Shown here: one piece after another, positions 15,650 to 27,436 of the stretch | Layout: each line of letters opens with the position of its first letter | Numbering within the stretch: position 1 is the first letter of the stretch | From: Pseudomonadota bacterium | Lineage (GTDB): Bacteria > Pseudomonadota > Gammaproteobacteria > Burkholderiales > Thiobacillaceae | DNA: 32,542 bases | Direction of reading: 5' to 3' | NCBI GenBank assembly: GCA_021826065.1 | Contig: JAKADY010000036.1 | Span: forward strand, 1-32,542 | Made by a program: the position numbers and the translations under genes | Notes under the pieces: generated by a model | What the model saw: only the letters and a program-made list of their open reading frames with translations | What the model was told of the DNA's origin: nothing | Database searches by the model: none

Positions 15650-18202
15650 ATGAAACCCGGTACCCCTTTCGTCGTCGAGGTCAACCCCCGCATACCCCGT
15701 CGTCTGTCGCGTCTGACCGAGCTGTCGGAAAACCTCTGGTACAGCTGGGACCAAACGACCCGTACCTTGTTCGCCCGTTTACACCCGGGCCTGTGGGATG
15801 CCGTCGGCCACAACCCCAAGGCCTTTCTCAAGCGGGTGGACGAGCAGCGCCTGGTCGACGCTGCCGAGGACCACATCTTCCTCGGCAACTACAACCGGGT
15901 GCTCTCCGCCTTCGATACCTATCTGAGCGAGCCGCTGCGCCTGGAGCAGCATCTGGACCTCAAGGCAGGGGACCTGATCGCCTATTTCTGCGCCGAATAC
16001 GGCTTCCATGAGAGCTTCCCGATCTACTCCGGGGGCCTGGGCATCCTCGCCGGCGACCACTGCAAGAGCGCCTCCGACCTGCGGCTGCCCTTCGTGGCCG
16101 TGGGGCTGCTCTATCGGCAGGGCTATTTCGCCCAGAGGATTGACAACGATGGCAACCAGATCGCCACCTACACAGACTCGGACTTCGACGACCTGCCCAT
16201 CGAGCCCGCCCGGCGCGAGGACGGCAGCGAGGTGCACGTGCACGTCGAGATGCCCGGCCGCCGCGTGGAGGTCAAGGTCTGGGTCGCCCATATCGGCCAC
16301 ATCAAGCTCTACCTGCTCGACACCGACTTGGCCGTAAACCGCGCCGAGGACCGCTACATCACCCACCAGCTCTACGGCGGCGACCGCCACACCCGCATCC
16401 AGCAGGAGATCGTTCTCGGCGTGGGCGGTATCCGCGCCCTGGAGCAGCTGGGCATCAAGCCCACCGTCTACCACATCAACGAGGGCCATGCCGCCTTCCT
16501 GGTGCTGGAGCGCATCCGCCGCAAGGTCAAGAACGGGCTGCCCTTCCACGCCGCGCTGGAGGCGGTGGCCGCCTCCACCGTGTTCACCACTCACACGCCG
16601 GTGCCGGCCGGGCACGACCACTTCGCCGAGGAGATGATCTGGGACTACTTCGGCAACTGCTGCACCGATTTGGGTGTCTCGCGCGAGGAGTTCATGCGTC
16701 TGGGCAGCGCCGGGCATGGTCAGGATTTCAACATGACCAAACTGGCCATCACCGGCTCGCGCCACCACAACGGCGTCTCACGCATCCACGGCGACGTCTC
16801 CGCCCGCATCTGCGCCGACATGTGGCCGCAGGTCTCGCCGCAAGAGTCACCCATGACCTACATCACCAACGGTGTCCACGTGCCCACCGTGCTGGCGCAG
16901 GACTGGCAGGACATGTTCGACAACAAGCTGGGCTACGAGTGGCGCCGGCGTCTGCGCGATGTCGAGTTCTGGCGCAAGGTCGAGAGCATCCCTGACAACC
17001 AATTCTGGTCGGTGCACCAGGCGCTCAAGGCGCAAATGTTGCACACCGTGCGCTACCGCTATACCCAGCAGCATTTGCGCAACCATGGTTCCGAGGCGCA
17101 CCTCGAGCGCATGTTGAAAAACGCCAACCCGCTCGACCCCAATGTGCTCACCATCGGCTTCGCGCGTCGCTTCGCCACCTACAAACGGGCCACCCTGTTG
17201 TTCGAGAACATGGACTGGCTGCGCGAGATCGTCCACGACAGCAAGCGCCCGGTGCTGTTCATCTTCGCCGGCAAGGCCCACCCCGCCGATAAGCCGGGCC
17301 AGGAGCTGATCCGCCGCATTCACGAGATCACGCGCAGCACTGAATTCGAGGGCAAGTTCCTGCTGGTCGAGGGCTACGACCTGGGGCTTGCCCGACGCCT
17401 GGTCTCCGGCTGCGACGTGTGGCTCAACAACCCCATCTATCCGCTGGAGGCCTCCGGCACCTCGGGCATGAAGGCCGGTATGAACGGGGTGATCAACCTC
17501 TCCGTGCTGGACGGCTGGTGGGGCGAGGGCTACGACGGCACCAACGGCTGGGCCATCCGCCCGGCGCCCGAGTATTACGACGACGCCCGCCGTAACCAGG
17601 AGGACGCACGCGATCTCTACGAGCTGCTGCAGGACCAGGTCATCCCCATGTACTACCGGCGCAATGAGCTCGGCTTCTCGCCGGACTGGGTGCGCATGGC
17701 CAAGCGCTCCATCGCTACCCTGCTGCCGCGCTACAACTCCACGCGCATGGTGGTGGAATATGTCAACCGCTTCTACGCCCCGGCCAGCCGCCAGTGGCGT
17801 CGTTACTCAGCGGACAACTTCGCCGCGGCCAAGGCGCTGGCCGAGTGGAAAGCCAAGGTGCGCGGGGCTTGGAGCGGCGTGAGCATCCGCCGGCTGGACG
17901 AGCCGCGCCGCCGCATCACCTTCGGCGAGGGCATGGAGCTCAGGGTCGCGGTCAACTTGAACGGCCTCACTCCCGACGACGTGCGCGTCGAACTGCTCAT
18001 CGGCCGCGCCTCCAAGAGCGGCCAGGACAAGGACCTGAGTCAGGTGAAGTTCGAAGCCGTCCAGTGCAACGGCAGCGAGTGCGAGTTCGCCCTGGAGCTC
18101 ACCCCCGAGCTCTGCGGCCGGCTGCTCTACCGCATCCGCGTCTATCCCTACCACGAGCTGCTGACCCACCCCTTCGAGACCGGGCTTATGGTCTGGCTCT
18201 GA
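15650..18202 (+). CDS. glgP: Alpha-glucan (glycogen) phosphorylase, GT35
   Basis: 850 residues. It releases glucose-1-phosphate from alpha-1,4-glucan using pyridoxal phosphate. The N-terminal segment (NPRIPRRLSRLTELSENLWYSWD) is the extension found in the shorter, archaeal/actinobacterial-like branch of glucan phosphorylases rather than in E. coli GlgP. IYSGGLGILAGDHCKSASDL and HINEGHAAF are conserved substrate-site segments. The PLP lysine is K608 in SGTSGMKAGMNG, followed by LDGWWGEG. The ATG at 15650 is preferred to a frame start at 15608 because AAGGAAG precedes it and conserved sequence begins there. No other glycogen gene lies beside it. Confidence 0.94.
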   Translation: MKPGTPFVVEVNPRIPRRLSRLTELSENLWYSWDQTTRTLFARLHPGLWDAVGHNPKAFLKRVDEQRLVDAAEDHIFLGNYNRVLSAFDTYLSEPLRLEQHLDLKAGDLIAYFCAEYGFHESFPIYSGGLGILAGDHCKSASDLRLPFVAVGLLYRQGYFAQRIDNDGNQIATYTDSDFDDLPIEPARREDGSEVHVHVEMPGRRVEVKVWVAHIGHIKLYLLDTDLAVNRAEDRYITHQLYGGDRHTRIQQEIVLGVGGIRALEQLGIKPTVYHINEGHAAFLVLERIRRKVKNGLPFHAALEAVAASTVFTTHTPVPAGHDHFAEEMIWDYFGNCCTDLGVSREEFMRLGSAGHGQDFNMTKLAITGSRHHNGVSRIHGDVSARICADMWPQVSPQESPMTYITNGVHVPTVLAQDWQDMFDNKLGYEWRRRLRDVEFWRKVESIPDNQFWSVHQALKAQMLHTVRYRYTQQHLRNHGSEAHLERMLKNANPLDPNVLTIGFARRFATYKRATLLFENMDWLREIVHDSKRPVLFIFAGKAHPADKPGQELIRRIHEITRSTEFEGKFLLVEGYDLGLARRLVSGCDVWLNNPIYPLEASGTSGMKAGMNGVINLSVLDGWWGEGYDGTNGWAIRPAPEYYDDARRNQEDARDLYELLQDQVIPMYYRRNELGFSPDWVRMAKRSIATLLPRYNSTRMVVEYVNRFYAPASRQWRRYSADNFAAAKALAEWKAKVRGAWSGVSIRRLDEPRRRITFGEGMELRVAVNLNGLTPDDVRVELLIGRASKSGQDKDLSQVKFEAVQCNGSECEFALELTPELCGRLLYRIRVYPYHELLTHPFETGLMVWL

Positions 18203-18689
18203 GAGCAGTCGGCCGGTCTGCGGGCAGTCCGTGCTGGCGATCGATCCCATCGGCCCACAAAGAGACCCATAATGGCGTCTGGTCTCGCTCAAGCATCAGT
18301 CCCCAGAGATGGCAGCAACGGGGCATAGCCCGATCCGTTTGAGCTCATGCATACGACGGCTGCGCCGGCAGCGAATCAGGATGCGCTCACCCGACGCGGT
18401 GACGCTGCGATATGCCGCTATCGCAAGGCGCCACAACGCACCCGCCTCTAGCCGGCCCGAAGTATTGCGGCCGCAAATGCCGATGGCGGCATTATCGGGT
18501 CTGAGCCCAGGGGCAGGTCAACCGCCGTGCATTGGCTGAAAATCCACAAGTAGGCCGGTGTTTGGTCGTCTTTCTCAGAAAAGCTGGGCTCGTCGATCTC
18601 ATGGAAACGAGCGCCTCGGGCGTTCGTGCCGTCTGCTTATTGATCCAAAACGAATGAACTTGCCTTCCTACGTTTTCGGGTATGAACGC
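18203..18689. other. Left part of a 754-base gap, no gene seen
   Basis: Frames of 60-92 codons are open here, but none has a recognisable motif or good ribosome site and they overlap on both strands. Base composition is more AT-rich than in neighbouring genes. A 12-bp palindrome TTGCGGCCGCAA lies near 18466-18477. The stretch could be a decayed gene or insertion, but I can recognise no fragment. Confidence 0.4.
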
Positions 18690-18787
18690 CGTAGGGCGGC
18701 ATACCCATGCCGCCGGTCGTTGGTCTGATCGATGTTCGGACGTGCGTATGGCATGGGTGGATGTCGGCAAGGGATTGCCGACCTACG
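18690..18787. repeat. REPIN-like pair of inverted hairpin repeats
   Basis: Two 25-base units lie in opposite orientation about 48 bases apart. The left unit starts CGTAGG and folds as GGCGGCAT-ACCC-ATGCCGCC. The right unit folds as GTCGGCAA-GGGA-TTGCCGAC and ends CCTACG. The right unit read in reverse complement matches the left at 20 of 25 positions. A GTAG-type tag beside a hairpin, in inverted pairs, is the layout of REP/REPIN elements mobilised by RAYT (TnpA-REP) proteins. No RAYT gene is in the window. Confidence 0.75.
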
Positions 18788-18884
18788 CACTTCGATCACC
18801 GCAAGCATGGGTTGGAACCTCAGATCGCTTGACCGTGATCACAGTATCTACAAGCCCCCCGAAAGATGAAAATCCTGTCCGTTT

Positions 18885-18918
18885 CCCTCACCCCAACCCT
18901 CCCCCTGAGGGGGAGGGG
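18885..18918 (+). repeat. G/C-rich palindromic repeat, possible terminator between convergent genes
   Basis: CCCTCACCCCAA, then CCCTCCCCC, loop TGA, GGGGGAGGG (9-bp perfect stem at 18897-18917). It is the same family as the two repeats inside uvrA (1951-1985 and 3610-3648). It sits 39 bases beyond the stop of the minus-strand DUF302 gene, in the convergent gap with the phosphorylase gene, so it may also act as a terminator. Confidence 0.7.
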
Positions 18919-18956
18919 CAACTTGATAAAGTTTCGGATCAATAACGAAAGGGGAG

Positions 18957-19664
18957 TCAGATCTCCCCCTCCGCGGCGGCGCGCATGATCTCGTCCATCT
19001 TGCGGTTGATCTCGATCGCGCCCTTCCACAACTCGTCGGTGATGCCGAGCTGGCGCTCGAAGCCGGCCACCCAGTCCATGTTCCAGTCGAGCATCAGCAC
19101 CCAGATGTTCTTGTCGGCGTCTTCCATGATGGCAATGCGGCAGGGGAGGAAGACGATGAATTCGGGGGCGATCTTGAGCAGGTCGCGACCGACGGCGATG
19201 TCGCAGAAGGAGTAGACCTCGATGCGCGGGGCCTCCTCGTCGCCGAGCACGGCGCGGAAGTCCTTCCACATCAGGTTTTCGCCGACGAACTTGAAGTTGA
19301 GCTGGTTGGCGCGCAGGAAGAGCGACTCCTTGACCTCGTCGAACTTCAGCCCCTCCTTGGCCTTGTACTTGCGCGCGAAGTAGTTCATGGCATCGGCCAT
19401 GTCCATGCGCAGGAAGAAGGTCATGATGGGCAGCATCATCTGCATCATCTGCACCTTCTCCTGCTGCGGGATCACCCGCCGCATGGTGTAGGGCTTTTGC
19501 GGTTTGGGCTGCGGCCCGAGCAGCATGGGCACGAAGAAGGGCACGGTATAGGTGGGCTGGGGGACGTATTGCAGCCAGGGGTTGAACGGGACTTGCTGTG
19601 CCACCGCCGGCGTGCCGAACAGGACCAGCGCCAGCATCAGGGTCTTGAGTATTTTTTTGTGCAT
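18957..19664 (-). CDS. Secreted DUF302-type protein
   Basis: 235 residues with a signal peptide of about 1-22 (MHKK, hydrophobic core, AVAQ). A proline-rich segment follows (NPWLQYVPQPTYTVPFF ... GPQPKPQKPYTMRR), then a Met-rich helix (KVQMMQMMLPIMTFFLRMDMADAMNYF). The C-terminal half (FVGENLMWKDF, IEVYSFCDIAVGRDLLKIAPEFIVFLPCRIAIMED) has the DUF302 pattern. Function unknown; DUF302 proteins are small, often periplasmic and frequent in sulfur-oxidising bacteria. GAGGAG before the ATG. It starts 21 bases after the acnA stop, so the two genes are probably one unit. Two cysteines are present in the domain (SFCDIA, LPCRIA). Confidence 0.82.
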   Translation of the reverse strand: MHKKILKTLMLALVLFGTPAVAQQVPFNPWLQYVPQPTYTVPFFVPMLLGPQPKPQKPYTMRRVIPQQEKVQMMQMMLPIMTFFLRMDMADAMNYFARKYKAKEGLKFDEVKESLFLRANQLNFKFVGENLMWKDFRAVLGDEEAPRIEVYSFCDIAVGRDLLKIAPEFIVFLPCRIAIMEDADKNIWVLMLDWNMDWVAGFERQLGITDELWKGAIEINRKMDEIMRAAAEGEI

Positions 19665-19685
19665 TGCAGTCTCCTCGGTGATCGA

Positions 19686-22355
<2,670 letters not shown>

Positions 22356-22388
22356 GATGGGAGGCGAGGGTGGGAGTTGGGTTAAGGT

Positions 22389-22625
22389 ATTATCCCAGAT
22401 TGTCCATTAGACCGGCCTGTGCCTTCAGGCAGGTCATGCCGAGTGCCAACGCTGCGTGTGCCGAACCGGCTGCATGGCCTACGCGGGCCTCGCTCGCCCC
22501 TGATCGGCCATCTCGCGCGCAACTTCTCGGCGAGGTGTTCAACCTCGCCTGCGACCGTCGCGCGCAAGCTGGCTCGATCATGGGCTTCGCGCCTTCCCGC
22601 GTCCTAATGGACAATCTGGGATTAT
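22389..22625. mobile_element. MITE-like element 1 with 5-bp target duplication
   Basis: Terminal inverted repeats CCCAGATTGTCCATTAG (22394-22410) and CTAATGGACAATCTGGG (22604-22620) are perfect over 17 bp. ATTAT lies directly outside both ends (22389-22393 and 22621-22625), consistent with a 5-bp target duplication. The 193-base interior codes for nothing recognisable. It folds back: GGCGAGGT-GTTCA-ACCTCGCC at 22529-22549, flanked by GCGCGC on both sides (22515-22520 and 22560-22565). CC ends and a 5-bp duplication would suit an IS1380-type transposase, but that is inference. It fills most of the 301-base gap between acnA and the malic enzyme gene. Confidence 0.78.
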
Positions 22626-22656
22626 TCTAAATGAGTTTCACTGATCGCCCCTGCCC

Positions 22657-23850
22657 ATGACTGATCTCAAGACCCGCGCCCTGGCCTACCACGAACAACC
22701 GAAGCCGGGAAAGATCTCGGTCGAGCCGTCCAAACCCTGCGTCACCCAGGCCGATCTGTCGCTCGCCTACACCCCCGGCGTGGCCGAGCCGGTGCGCGAG
22801 ATCGCGCGCGACCCCGCCAACGCCTACCGCTACACCAGCAAGGGCAACCTGGTGGCGGTGGTGACCGACGGCAGCGCCATCCTGGGGCTCGGCAACCTGG
22901 GCCCGCTGGCGGCGAAACCCGTGATGGAGGGCAAGGGGGTACTGTTCAAGCGATTTGCCAACATCGACGTCTTCGACATTGAAATAAAAGCGAATTCCGT
23001 CGATGAGTTCATACAGACCGTGATCAACATCTCGCCCACCTTCGGCGGCATCAACCTAGAGGACATCGCTGCGCCGCACTGTTTCGAGATCGAGCGGCGG
23101 CTGACCGAGGCCCTGGACATCCCGGTCTTCCACGACGACCAGCACGGCACGGCGGTCATCATCTGTGCCGGTCTCATCAATGCCGTGTACATCCAGGACA
23201 AGGCCCTGGATGCGGTGCGCATCGTCTGCCTGGGGGCGGGGGCGGCCGGCATCGCCTCGATGAACCTGCTCGTGCAGATGGGCGTGCCGCGCGAACATAT
23301 CACCCTGGTCGACAGCCGCGGGGTGATCCACGCCGGCCGTACGGATCTCAACGAATTCAAGCGCGCCTTCGCCCGCGAAACCTCGGCGCGCACCCTGGCC
23401 GAGGCGATGGTGGGGGCGGATGTCTTCGTCGGCGTGTCCGGTCCCAACCTGGTCACGCCCGACATGGTGCGCAGCATGGCCCCACGCCCCATTGTCTTCG
23501 CCCTGGCCAACCCGGACCCGGAGATCCTGCCGGCCGAGGCCCATGCCGCACGCGATGACCTGGTGATGGCCACAGGCCGCTCCGACTATCCTAACCAGGT
23601 CAACAACGTGCTGGGTTTCCCCTTCATCTTCCGCGGCGCCCTGGATGCCCGCGCGCGGCGCATCACCCAGCCCATGCTCGTGGCCGCGGCCCGCGCCCTG
23701 GCCGAGCTCGCCCGCGAGTCGGTGCCGGAGGCGGTGCTGAAGGCCTACGACCTGGAGCGGCTCGCTTTCGGGCGCGACTACATCCTGCCCAAGCCCTTCG
23801 ACCCGCGGCTGATCGAGCGCATCCCGGCCGCGGTCGCGGCCGCGGCCTAG
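22657..23850 (+). CDS. Malic enzyme, short form without phosphotransacetylase domain
   Basis: 397 residues. Oxidative decarboxylation of malate to pyruvate with NAD or NADP. The N-terminal catalytic part has [28 protein letters not shown], the metal-site segment NIDVFDIEI and [10 protein letters not shown]. The Rossmann motif is [10 protein letters not shown]. The protein ends after the malic domain ([15 protein letters not shown]), where MaeB-type enzymes of about 750 residues continue into a phosphotransacetylase-like regulatory domain. Cofactor preference cannot be read safely. The ATG is only about 31 bases right of the MITE-like element, so transcription may start inside that element. 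No clear Shine-Dalgarno. Confidence 0.93.
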   Translation: MTDLKTRALAYHEQPKPGKISVEPSKPCVTQADLSLAYTPGVAEPVREIARDPANAYRYTSKGNLVAVVTDGSAILGLGNLGPLAAKPVMEGKGVLFKRFANIDVFDIEIKANSVDEFIQTVINISPTFGGINLEDIAAPHCFEIERRLTEALDIPVFHDDQHGTAVIICAGLINAVYIQDKALDAVRIVCLGAGAAGIASMNLLVQMGVPREHITLVDSRGVIHAGRTDLNEFKRAFARETSARTLAEAMVGADVFVGVSGPNLVTPDMVRSMAPRPIVFALANPDPEILPAEAHAARDDLVMATGRSDYPNQVNNVLGFPFIFRGALDARARRITQPMLVAAARALAELARESVPEAVLKAYDLERLAFGRDYILPKPFDPRLIERIPAAVAAAA

Positions 23851-23882
23851 GATGAAACGACCCCCGGCTCGCTATGCTCACC

Positions 23883-23897
23883 GCCCCCCGGGGGGGC
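23883..23897. terminator. Short G/C hairpin between malic enzyme and sdhC
   Basis: GCCCCCC and GGGGGGC flank a single G, 33 bases after the malic enzyme stop and 37 bases before sdhC. The loop is too small for the whole stem to close, and no T-run follows, so termination is doubtful. Confidence 0.3.
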
Positions 23898-23933
23898 TGT
23901 CAGTCCGCTTGGGGCGGCCCGGCGCGTACTGAC

Positions 23934-24302
23934 ATGGCGGACGGCCGCCCGTTCTATCTCAATCTGCTGCGGATCCGTCTGCCGATCGGCGGCTGGGTCT
24001 CCATCCTGCATCGGGTCAGCGGTGCCCTGCTGGCCCTGGCGACACCGCTGTTGCTCTATGCCTTTATGCTGAGCCTGGACTCGCCGGAGGGCTATGCCTG
24101 CGTGGTGGGTTTTTTCGCCAGCGTGCCCGGTTTCCTGCTGGCGCTCGGTCTCGTCTGGGCGACCTTGCACCACTTCCTGGCCGGCCTACGTCATCTGGCC
24201 ATGGATCTGGGCTGGGGCAAGGACAGACGACCGGCACGCCTGAGCGCGTTCGCCAGTGTCGCGCTGGCCCTACTGCTGACACTGGCCTGGGCGGTGGGGT
24301 GA
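23934..24302 (+). CDS. sdhC: Succinate dehydrogenase cytochrome b556 subunit
   Basis: 122 residues and three membrane segments (about 28-50, 60-85, 100-121). Conserved [11 protein letters not shown] near the N-terminus lines the quinone site, and [15 protein letters not shown] holds the haem-ligand histidine region. It anchors the SdhAB catalytic part in the inner membrane. The ATG at 23934 is chosen because [13 protein letters not shown] begins the family pattern; an upstream ATG at 23874 would add a non-conserved Gly/Arg-rich stretch. The stop overlaps the sdhD start (TGATG). Confidence 0.92.
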   Translation: MADGRPFYLNLLRIRLPIGGWVSILHRVSGALLALATPLLLYAFMLSLDSPEGYACVVGFFASVPGFLLALGLVWATLHHFLAGLRHLAMDLGWGKDRRPARLSAFASVALALLLTLAWAVG

Positions 24303-24646
24303 TGCGCACGGTGGCGGGTGCCCGACGCGGACTCGACCTGTGGCTCTGGCAGCGGGCCAGCGCCGTGGTGATGGCCCTCTACCTGCCCGCCTTCGCGCTC
24401 TATGCCGCGATTCACGCGCCCCTCGACTACACGGCGTGGCGAGGCCTGTTCGATCCGCTCATCGTCAAACTCGCCACGCTGATCTTCATCGCCGCCGCGC
24501 TCCTGCACGCCTGGATCGGGCTGCGCGAGATCCTGATCGATTACGTCCACGTCCTGGGCCTGCGGCTCGCACTCTACCTGGCGTTCGGTTTGCTCTATGC
24601 CGGATGTCTGCTCTGGGCGGCGGCCATCCTGTGGGGCACGGCATGA
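24302..24646 (+). CDS. sdhD: Succinate dehydrogenase hydrophobic membrane anchor subunit
   Basis: 114 residues and three membrane segments (about 20-40, 55-75, 90-110). [17 protein letters not shown] and [15 protein letters not shown] match SdhD, with the latter holding the histidine and Asp-Tyr of the haem/quinone region. ATG at 24302 overlaps the sdhC stop by one base; a GTG at 24299 is possible. The stop overlaps the sdhA ATG (ATGA). Confidence 0.92.
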   Translation: MRTVAGARRGLDLWLWQRASAVVMALYLPAFALYAAIHAPLDYTAWRGLFDPLIVKLATLIFIAAALLHAWIGLREILIDYVHVLGLRLALYLAFGLLYAGCLLWAAAILWGTA

Positions 24647-26403
24647 TCGCCAAACGCAGCTTCGACGCGGTGATCGTCGGCGGCGGCGGGGCCGGCCTGC
24701 GGGCCGCCCTGACGCTTGCGCGCAATGCGCACAAGGTGGCGGTGCTGTCCAAGGTCTTTCCCACGCGCTCCCACACCGTCTCGGCGCAGGGTGGCATCAC
24801 GGCGGCGCTGGGCAACGTGTCGGAGGACCACTGGCACTGGCACATGTACGACACGGTCAAGGGGTCGGACTACCTGGGCGACCAGGACGCCATCGAGTTC
24901 ATGTGTCGCAATGCCGCCGCGGTGGTCTACGAGCTGGAGCACATGGGGCTGCCCTTTTCGCGGCTGCCCGACGGCAAGATCTATCAACGCCCTTTCGGCG
25001 GCCAGTCCAAGCACTACGGTGGTGAGCAGGCCGTGCGTACCTGTGCGGCGGCCGACCGTACCGGACACGCGCTGCTGCATACCCTCTACCAGCAGAACAT
25101 CGCCGCGCGCACCCAGTTTTTCGACGAGTTCTTCGCCTTGGACCTGGTGCGCGACGACGAGGGCTATGTCCTCGGTGTGGTGGCCTTGGAGATCGAGACG
25201 GGCGAGCCCTGGCTCTTCGAGGCGCGCGCCACCCTGCTCGCCACCGGCGGGGCGGCGCGCATCTTTCGCCACTCGACCAACGCCCTCATCAACACCGGCG
25301 ACGGACTGGGCATGGTCCTGCGCGCGGGCCTGCCGCTCGAGGACATGGAGTTCTGGCAGTTCCACCCCACGGGCATACCGGAGGTGGGCTGTCTCATGAC
25401 CGAGGGTTGTCGCGGTGAGGGGGGCTATCTCATCAACCGCGATGGCGAACGCTTCATGACCCGCTACGCGCCGCACGCCCTGGACCTCGCCTCGCGCGAC
25501 GTGGTCTCACGCGCCATCGCCCAGGAGATCGCCGCCGGTCGCGGCTGTGGCGAGCACGGCGACCATGTCCTGCTCAAGCTCGATCACCTGGGCGAGCGCG
25601 TCATCCAGGAACGACTGCCGGGCATACGCGAACTCGCGATACGCTTCGCCGGGGTGGATCCGGTCCGCGCCCCCATACCGGTGACGCCGACGGTCCATTA
25701 CATGATGGGTGGCATCCCCACCAATCTGCACGGCCAGGTGGTCGTGCCGGAGCACTATGGCCCGGAAGAACCGGTGCCAGGCCTCTACGCCGCGGGTGAA
25801 TGCGCCTGCGTCTCGGTACACGGTGCCAACCGCCTGGGCGGCAACTCGCTTCTTGATCTGCTGGTCTTCGGGCGGGCGGCCGGCGAGCACATGCAGGCCT
25901 ATCTGCGCGAGAACCCCTATGCCCGGCCGCTGCCGAGGAGCGCTGCAGACCGAGCCCTGGCGCGCCTGGCCCGTTGGGACCGCACGGGCGGCAGCGAGCG
26001 CGTTGCGCAGATCCGCAGCGACATGCAACGCATCGTGCAGACCCATTGCGGGGTCTATCGCCGCGAGGACCTTTTGCGTGAGGGGCTCGCCCAGCTCAGC
26101 GAGGTCGAGGCCCGTCTGCAGGCGGCGGTCCTGGACGATCGCAGCCGGGTCTTCAACACCGCCCGCATCGAGGCGCTGGAACTGGAAAACCTGCTGCCCA
26201 TCGCGCGGGCCACCCTGGTCTCGGCCCTGGCGCGCCAGGAAAGCCGCGGTGCGCACGCGCGCGAGGATTACCCCAAACGCGACGACGACCGCTGGCTGCG
26301 CCACACCCTGTACTACCGGGCGGGCGATCGTCTGGATTACAAACCCGTGCGGCTCAAACCTCTGACCGTCGAGCCGTTCCAGCCCAAGGAACGCAGCTAC
26401 TGA
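24643..26403 (+). CDS. sdhA: Succinate dehydrogenase flavoprotein subunit
   Basis: 586 residues, oxidising succinate to fumarate. FAD-binding motif [14 protein letters not shown] at about 10-23. H44 in [10 protein letters not shown] is the covalent FAD-linking histidine (E. coli His45). The active-site segments [23 protein letters not shown] and [12 protein letters not shown] and the C-terminal [15 protein letters not shown] are intact. Overlaps sdhD by 4 bases and sdhB by 1 base. The downstream SdhE gene would supply the flavinylation factor. Confidence 0.98.
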   Translation: MIAKRSFDAVIVGGGGAGLRAALTLARNAHKVAVLSKVFPTRSHTVSAQGGITAALGNVSEDHWHWHMYDTVKGSDYLGDQDAIEFMCRNAAAVVYELEHMGLPFSRLPDGKIYQRPFGGQSKHYGGEQAVRTCAAADRTGHALLHTLYQQNIAARTQFFDEFFALDLVRDDEGYVLGVVALEIETGEPWLFEARATLLATGGAARIFRHSTNALINTGDGLGMVLRAGLPLEDMEFWQFHPTGIPEVGCLMTEGCRGEGGYLINRDGERFMTRYAPHALDLASRDVVSRAIAQEIAAGRGCGEHGDHVLLKLDHLGERVIQERLPGIRELAIRFAGVDPVRAPIPVTPTVHYMMGGIPTNLHGQVVVPEHYGPEEPVPGLYAAGECACVSVHGANRLGGNSLLDLLVFGRAAGEHMQAYLRENPYARPLPRSAADRALARLARWDRTGGSERVAQIRSDMQRIVQTHCGVYRREDLLREGLAQLSEVEARLQAAVLDDRSRVFNTARIEALELENLLPIARATLVSALARQESRGAHAREDYPKRDDDRWLRHTLYYRAGDRLDYKPVRLKPLTVEPFQPKERSY

Positions 26404-27098
26404 TGCATTTGCGCGTCTATCGTTACAACCCCGAAACCGACGCCAAGCCGCGCATGCAGGATTACACCGTGGCGCTGGAGGCCCGCGGCAAGATGGTGCT
26501 CGATGCCTTGCTCGCCATCAAGGCGCAGGACGACAGCCTCGCCTTTCGCCGCTCGTGCCGTGAGGGTGTGTGCGGCTCCGACGGGCTCAACATCAACGGC
26601 ATCAATGCCCTGGCCTGCGTGACCCCGTTGACAGGACTCAGGCAGCCGATCGAGATCCGGCCCCTGCCAAGGCTGCCGGTGATACGCGACCTGGTGGTGG
26701 ACCTGAGCCAGTTCTACCGCCACTACCGTGCGGTCAAACCCTATCTCATCAATCTCGATCCCGAACCCGAGCGCGAGCGGCTGCAGTCACCGGCCGAGCG
26801 CGCCGAACTCGACGGGCTCTATGAGTGCATCCTATGCGCCTGCTGCACCACCGCCTGCCCCTCGTTCTGGTGGAACCCTAAGCGCTTCCTGGGGCCGGCG
26901 GCGCTGCTGCAGGCCTGCCGCTTCATCACCGACAGCCGTGACCAGGCGACCGAGGAGCGGCTGGATTTCCTCGAGGATCCCTATCGGCTCTTCCGTTGCC
27001 ACGCCATCATGAATTGCGTCGAGGTCTGTCCCAAAGGCTTGAACCCGACGGCGGCCATCGGCAAAATCAAAGCTCTATTGGTAAAACGCGCGCTGTGA
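26403..27098 (+). CDS. sdhB: Succinate dehydrogenase iron-sulfur subunit
   Basis: 231 residues, passing electrons from FAD to quinone. [2Fe-2S] ligands: SCREGVCGSDG and the later C in LACVTP. [4Fe-4S] and [3Fe-4S] ligands: CILCACCTTACP and CHAIMNCVEVCPKGLNP. Length equals the family. It starts in the sdhA stop codon (TGATG) and its stop overlaps the sdhE GTG, so the five sdh genes are translated as one coupled block. Confidence 0.98.
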   Translation: MHLRVYRYNPETDAKPRMQDYTVALEARGKMVLDALLAIKAQDDSLAFRRSCREGVCGSDGLNINGINALACVTPLTGLRQPIEIRPLPRLPVIRDLVVDLSQFYRHYRAVKPYLINLDPEPERERLQSPAERAELDGLYECILCACCTTACPSFWWNPKRFLGPAALLQACRFITDSRDQATEERLDFLEDPYRLFRCHAIMNCVEVCPKGLNPTAAIGKIKALLVKRAL

Positions 27099-27415
27099 GC
27101 CGGTTGCCGCCCAATCGTCTGCTCTGGCAATGCCGGCGAGGCATGTTGGAGCTGGATGCCCTGCTGCAGACCTTTCTCCGCGACGCGTACGCTGATCTGG
27201 ACGAGCCGGGACGGCGCGCATTCGACCGGCTGCTGCAGCAGCCCGACATGGACCTGTACGACTGGCTGACCGGACGCGGGGCGCCACCGGTAGACCTGCG
27301 CGCCGTGGTGGATCGCTTGCGTGCGTGTCGCGTGGGTCCGCCCAGGCCCGCTCCAGGATCGGAGGTCACCCCGGGGGACGCGCCGCCTGACGAGCCGGGC
27401 GCTGTTGCTGCCTAG
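27095..27415 (+). CDS. sdhE: FAD assembly factor SdhE
   Basis: 106 residues. The flavinator signature RRGMLELD (RGxxE) sits near residues 14-21, followed by the helical DALLQTFLRDAYADLDEPGRRAFDRLLQQPDMDLYDWLTG that defines the SdhE/Sdh5 family. It helps attach FAD covalently to SdhA, whose gene lies two genes upstream. The start is GTG at 27095, sharing four bases with the sdhB stop; a longer upstream frame inside sdhB is a shadow. The last 35 residues are Pro/Ala/Gly-rich and not conserved, longer than in E. coli SdhE (88 residues). Confidence 0.9.
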   Translation: MSRLPPNRLLWQCRRGMLELDALLQTFLRDAYADLDEPGRRAFDRLLQQPDMDLYDWLTGRGAPPVDLRAVVDRLRACRVGPPRPAPGSEVTPGDAPPDEPGAVAA

Positions 27416-27436
27416 AACTCACCTTCCGAGACCATC

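Noticed and set aside
18492-18770. 92-codon minus-strand frame in the glgP/DUF302 gap
   Set aside because: It runs through the REPIN-like hairpin, has no recognisable domain and no good ribosome site.
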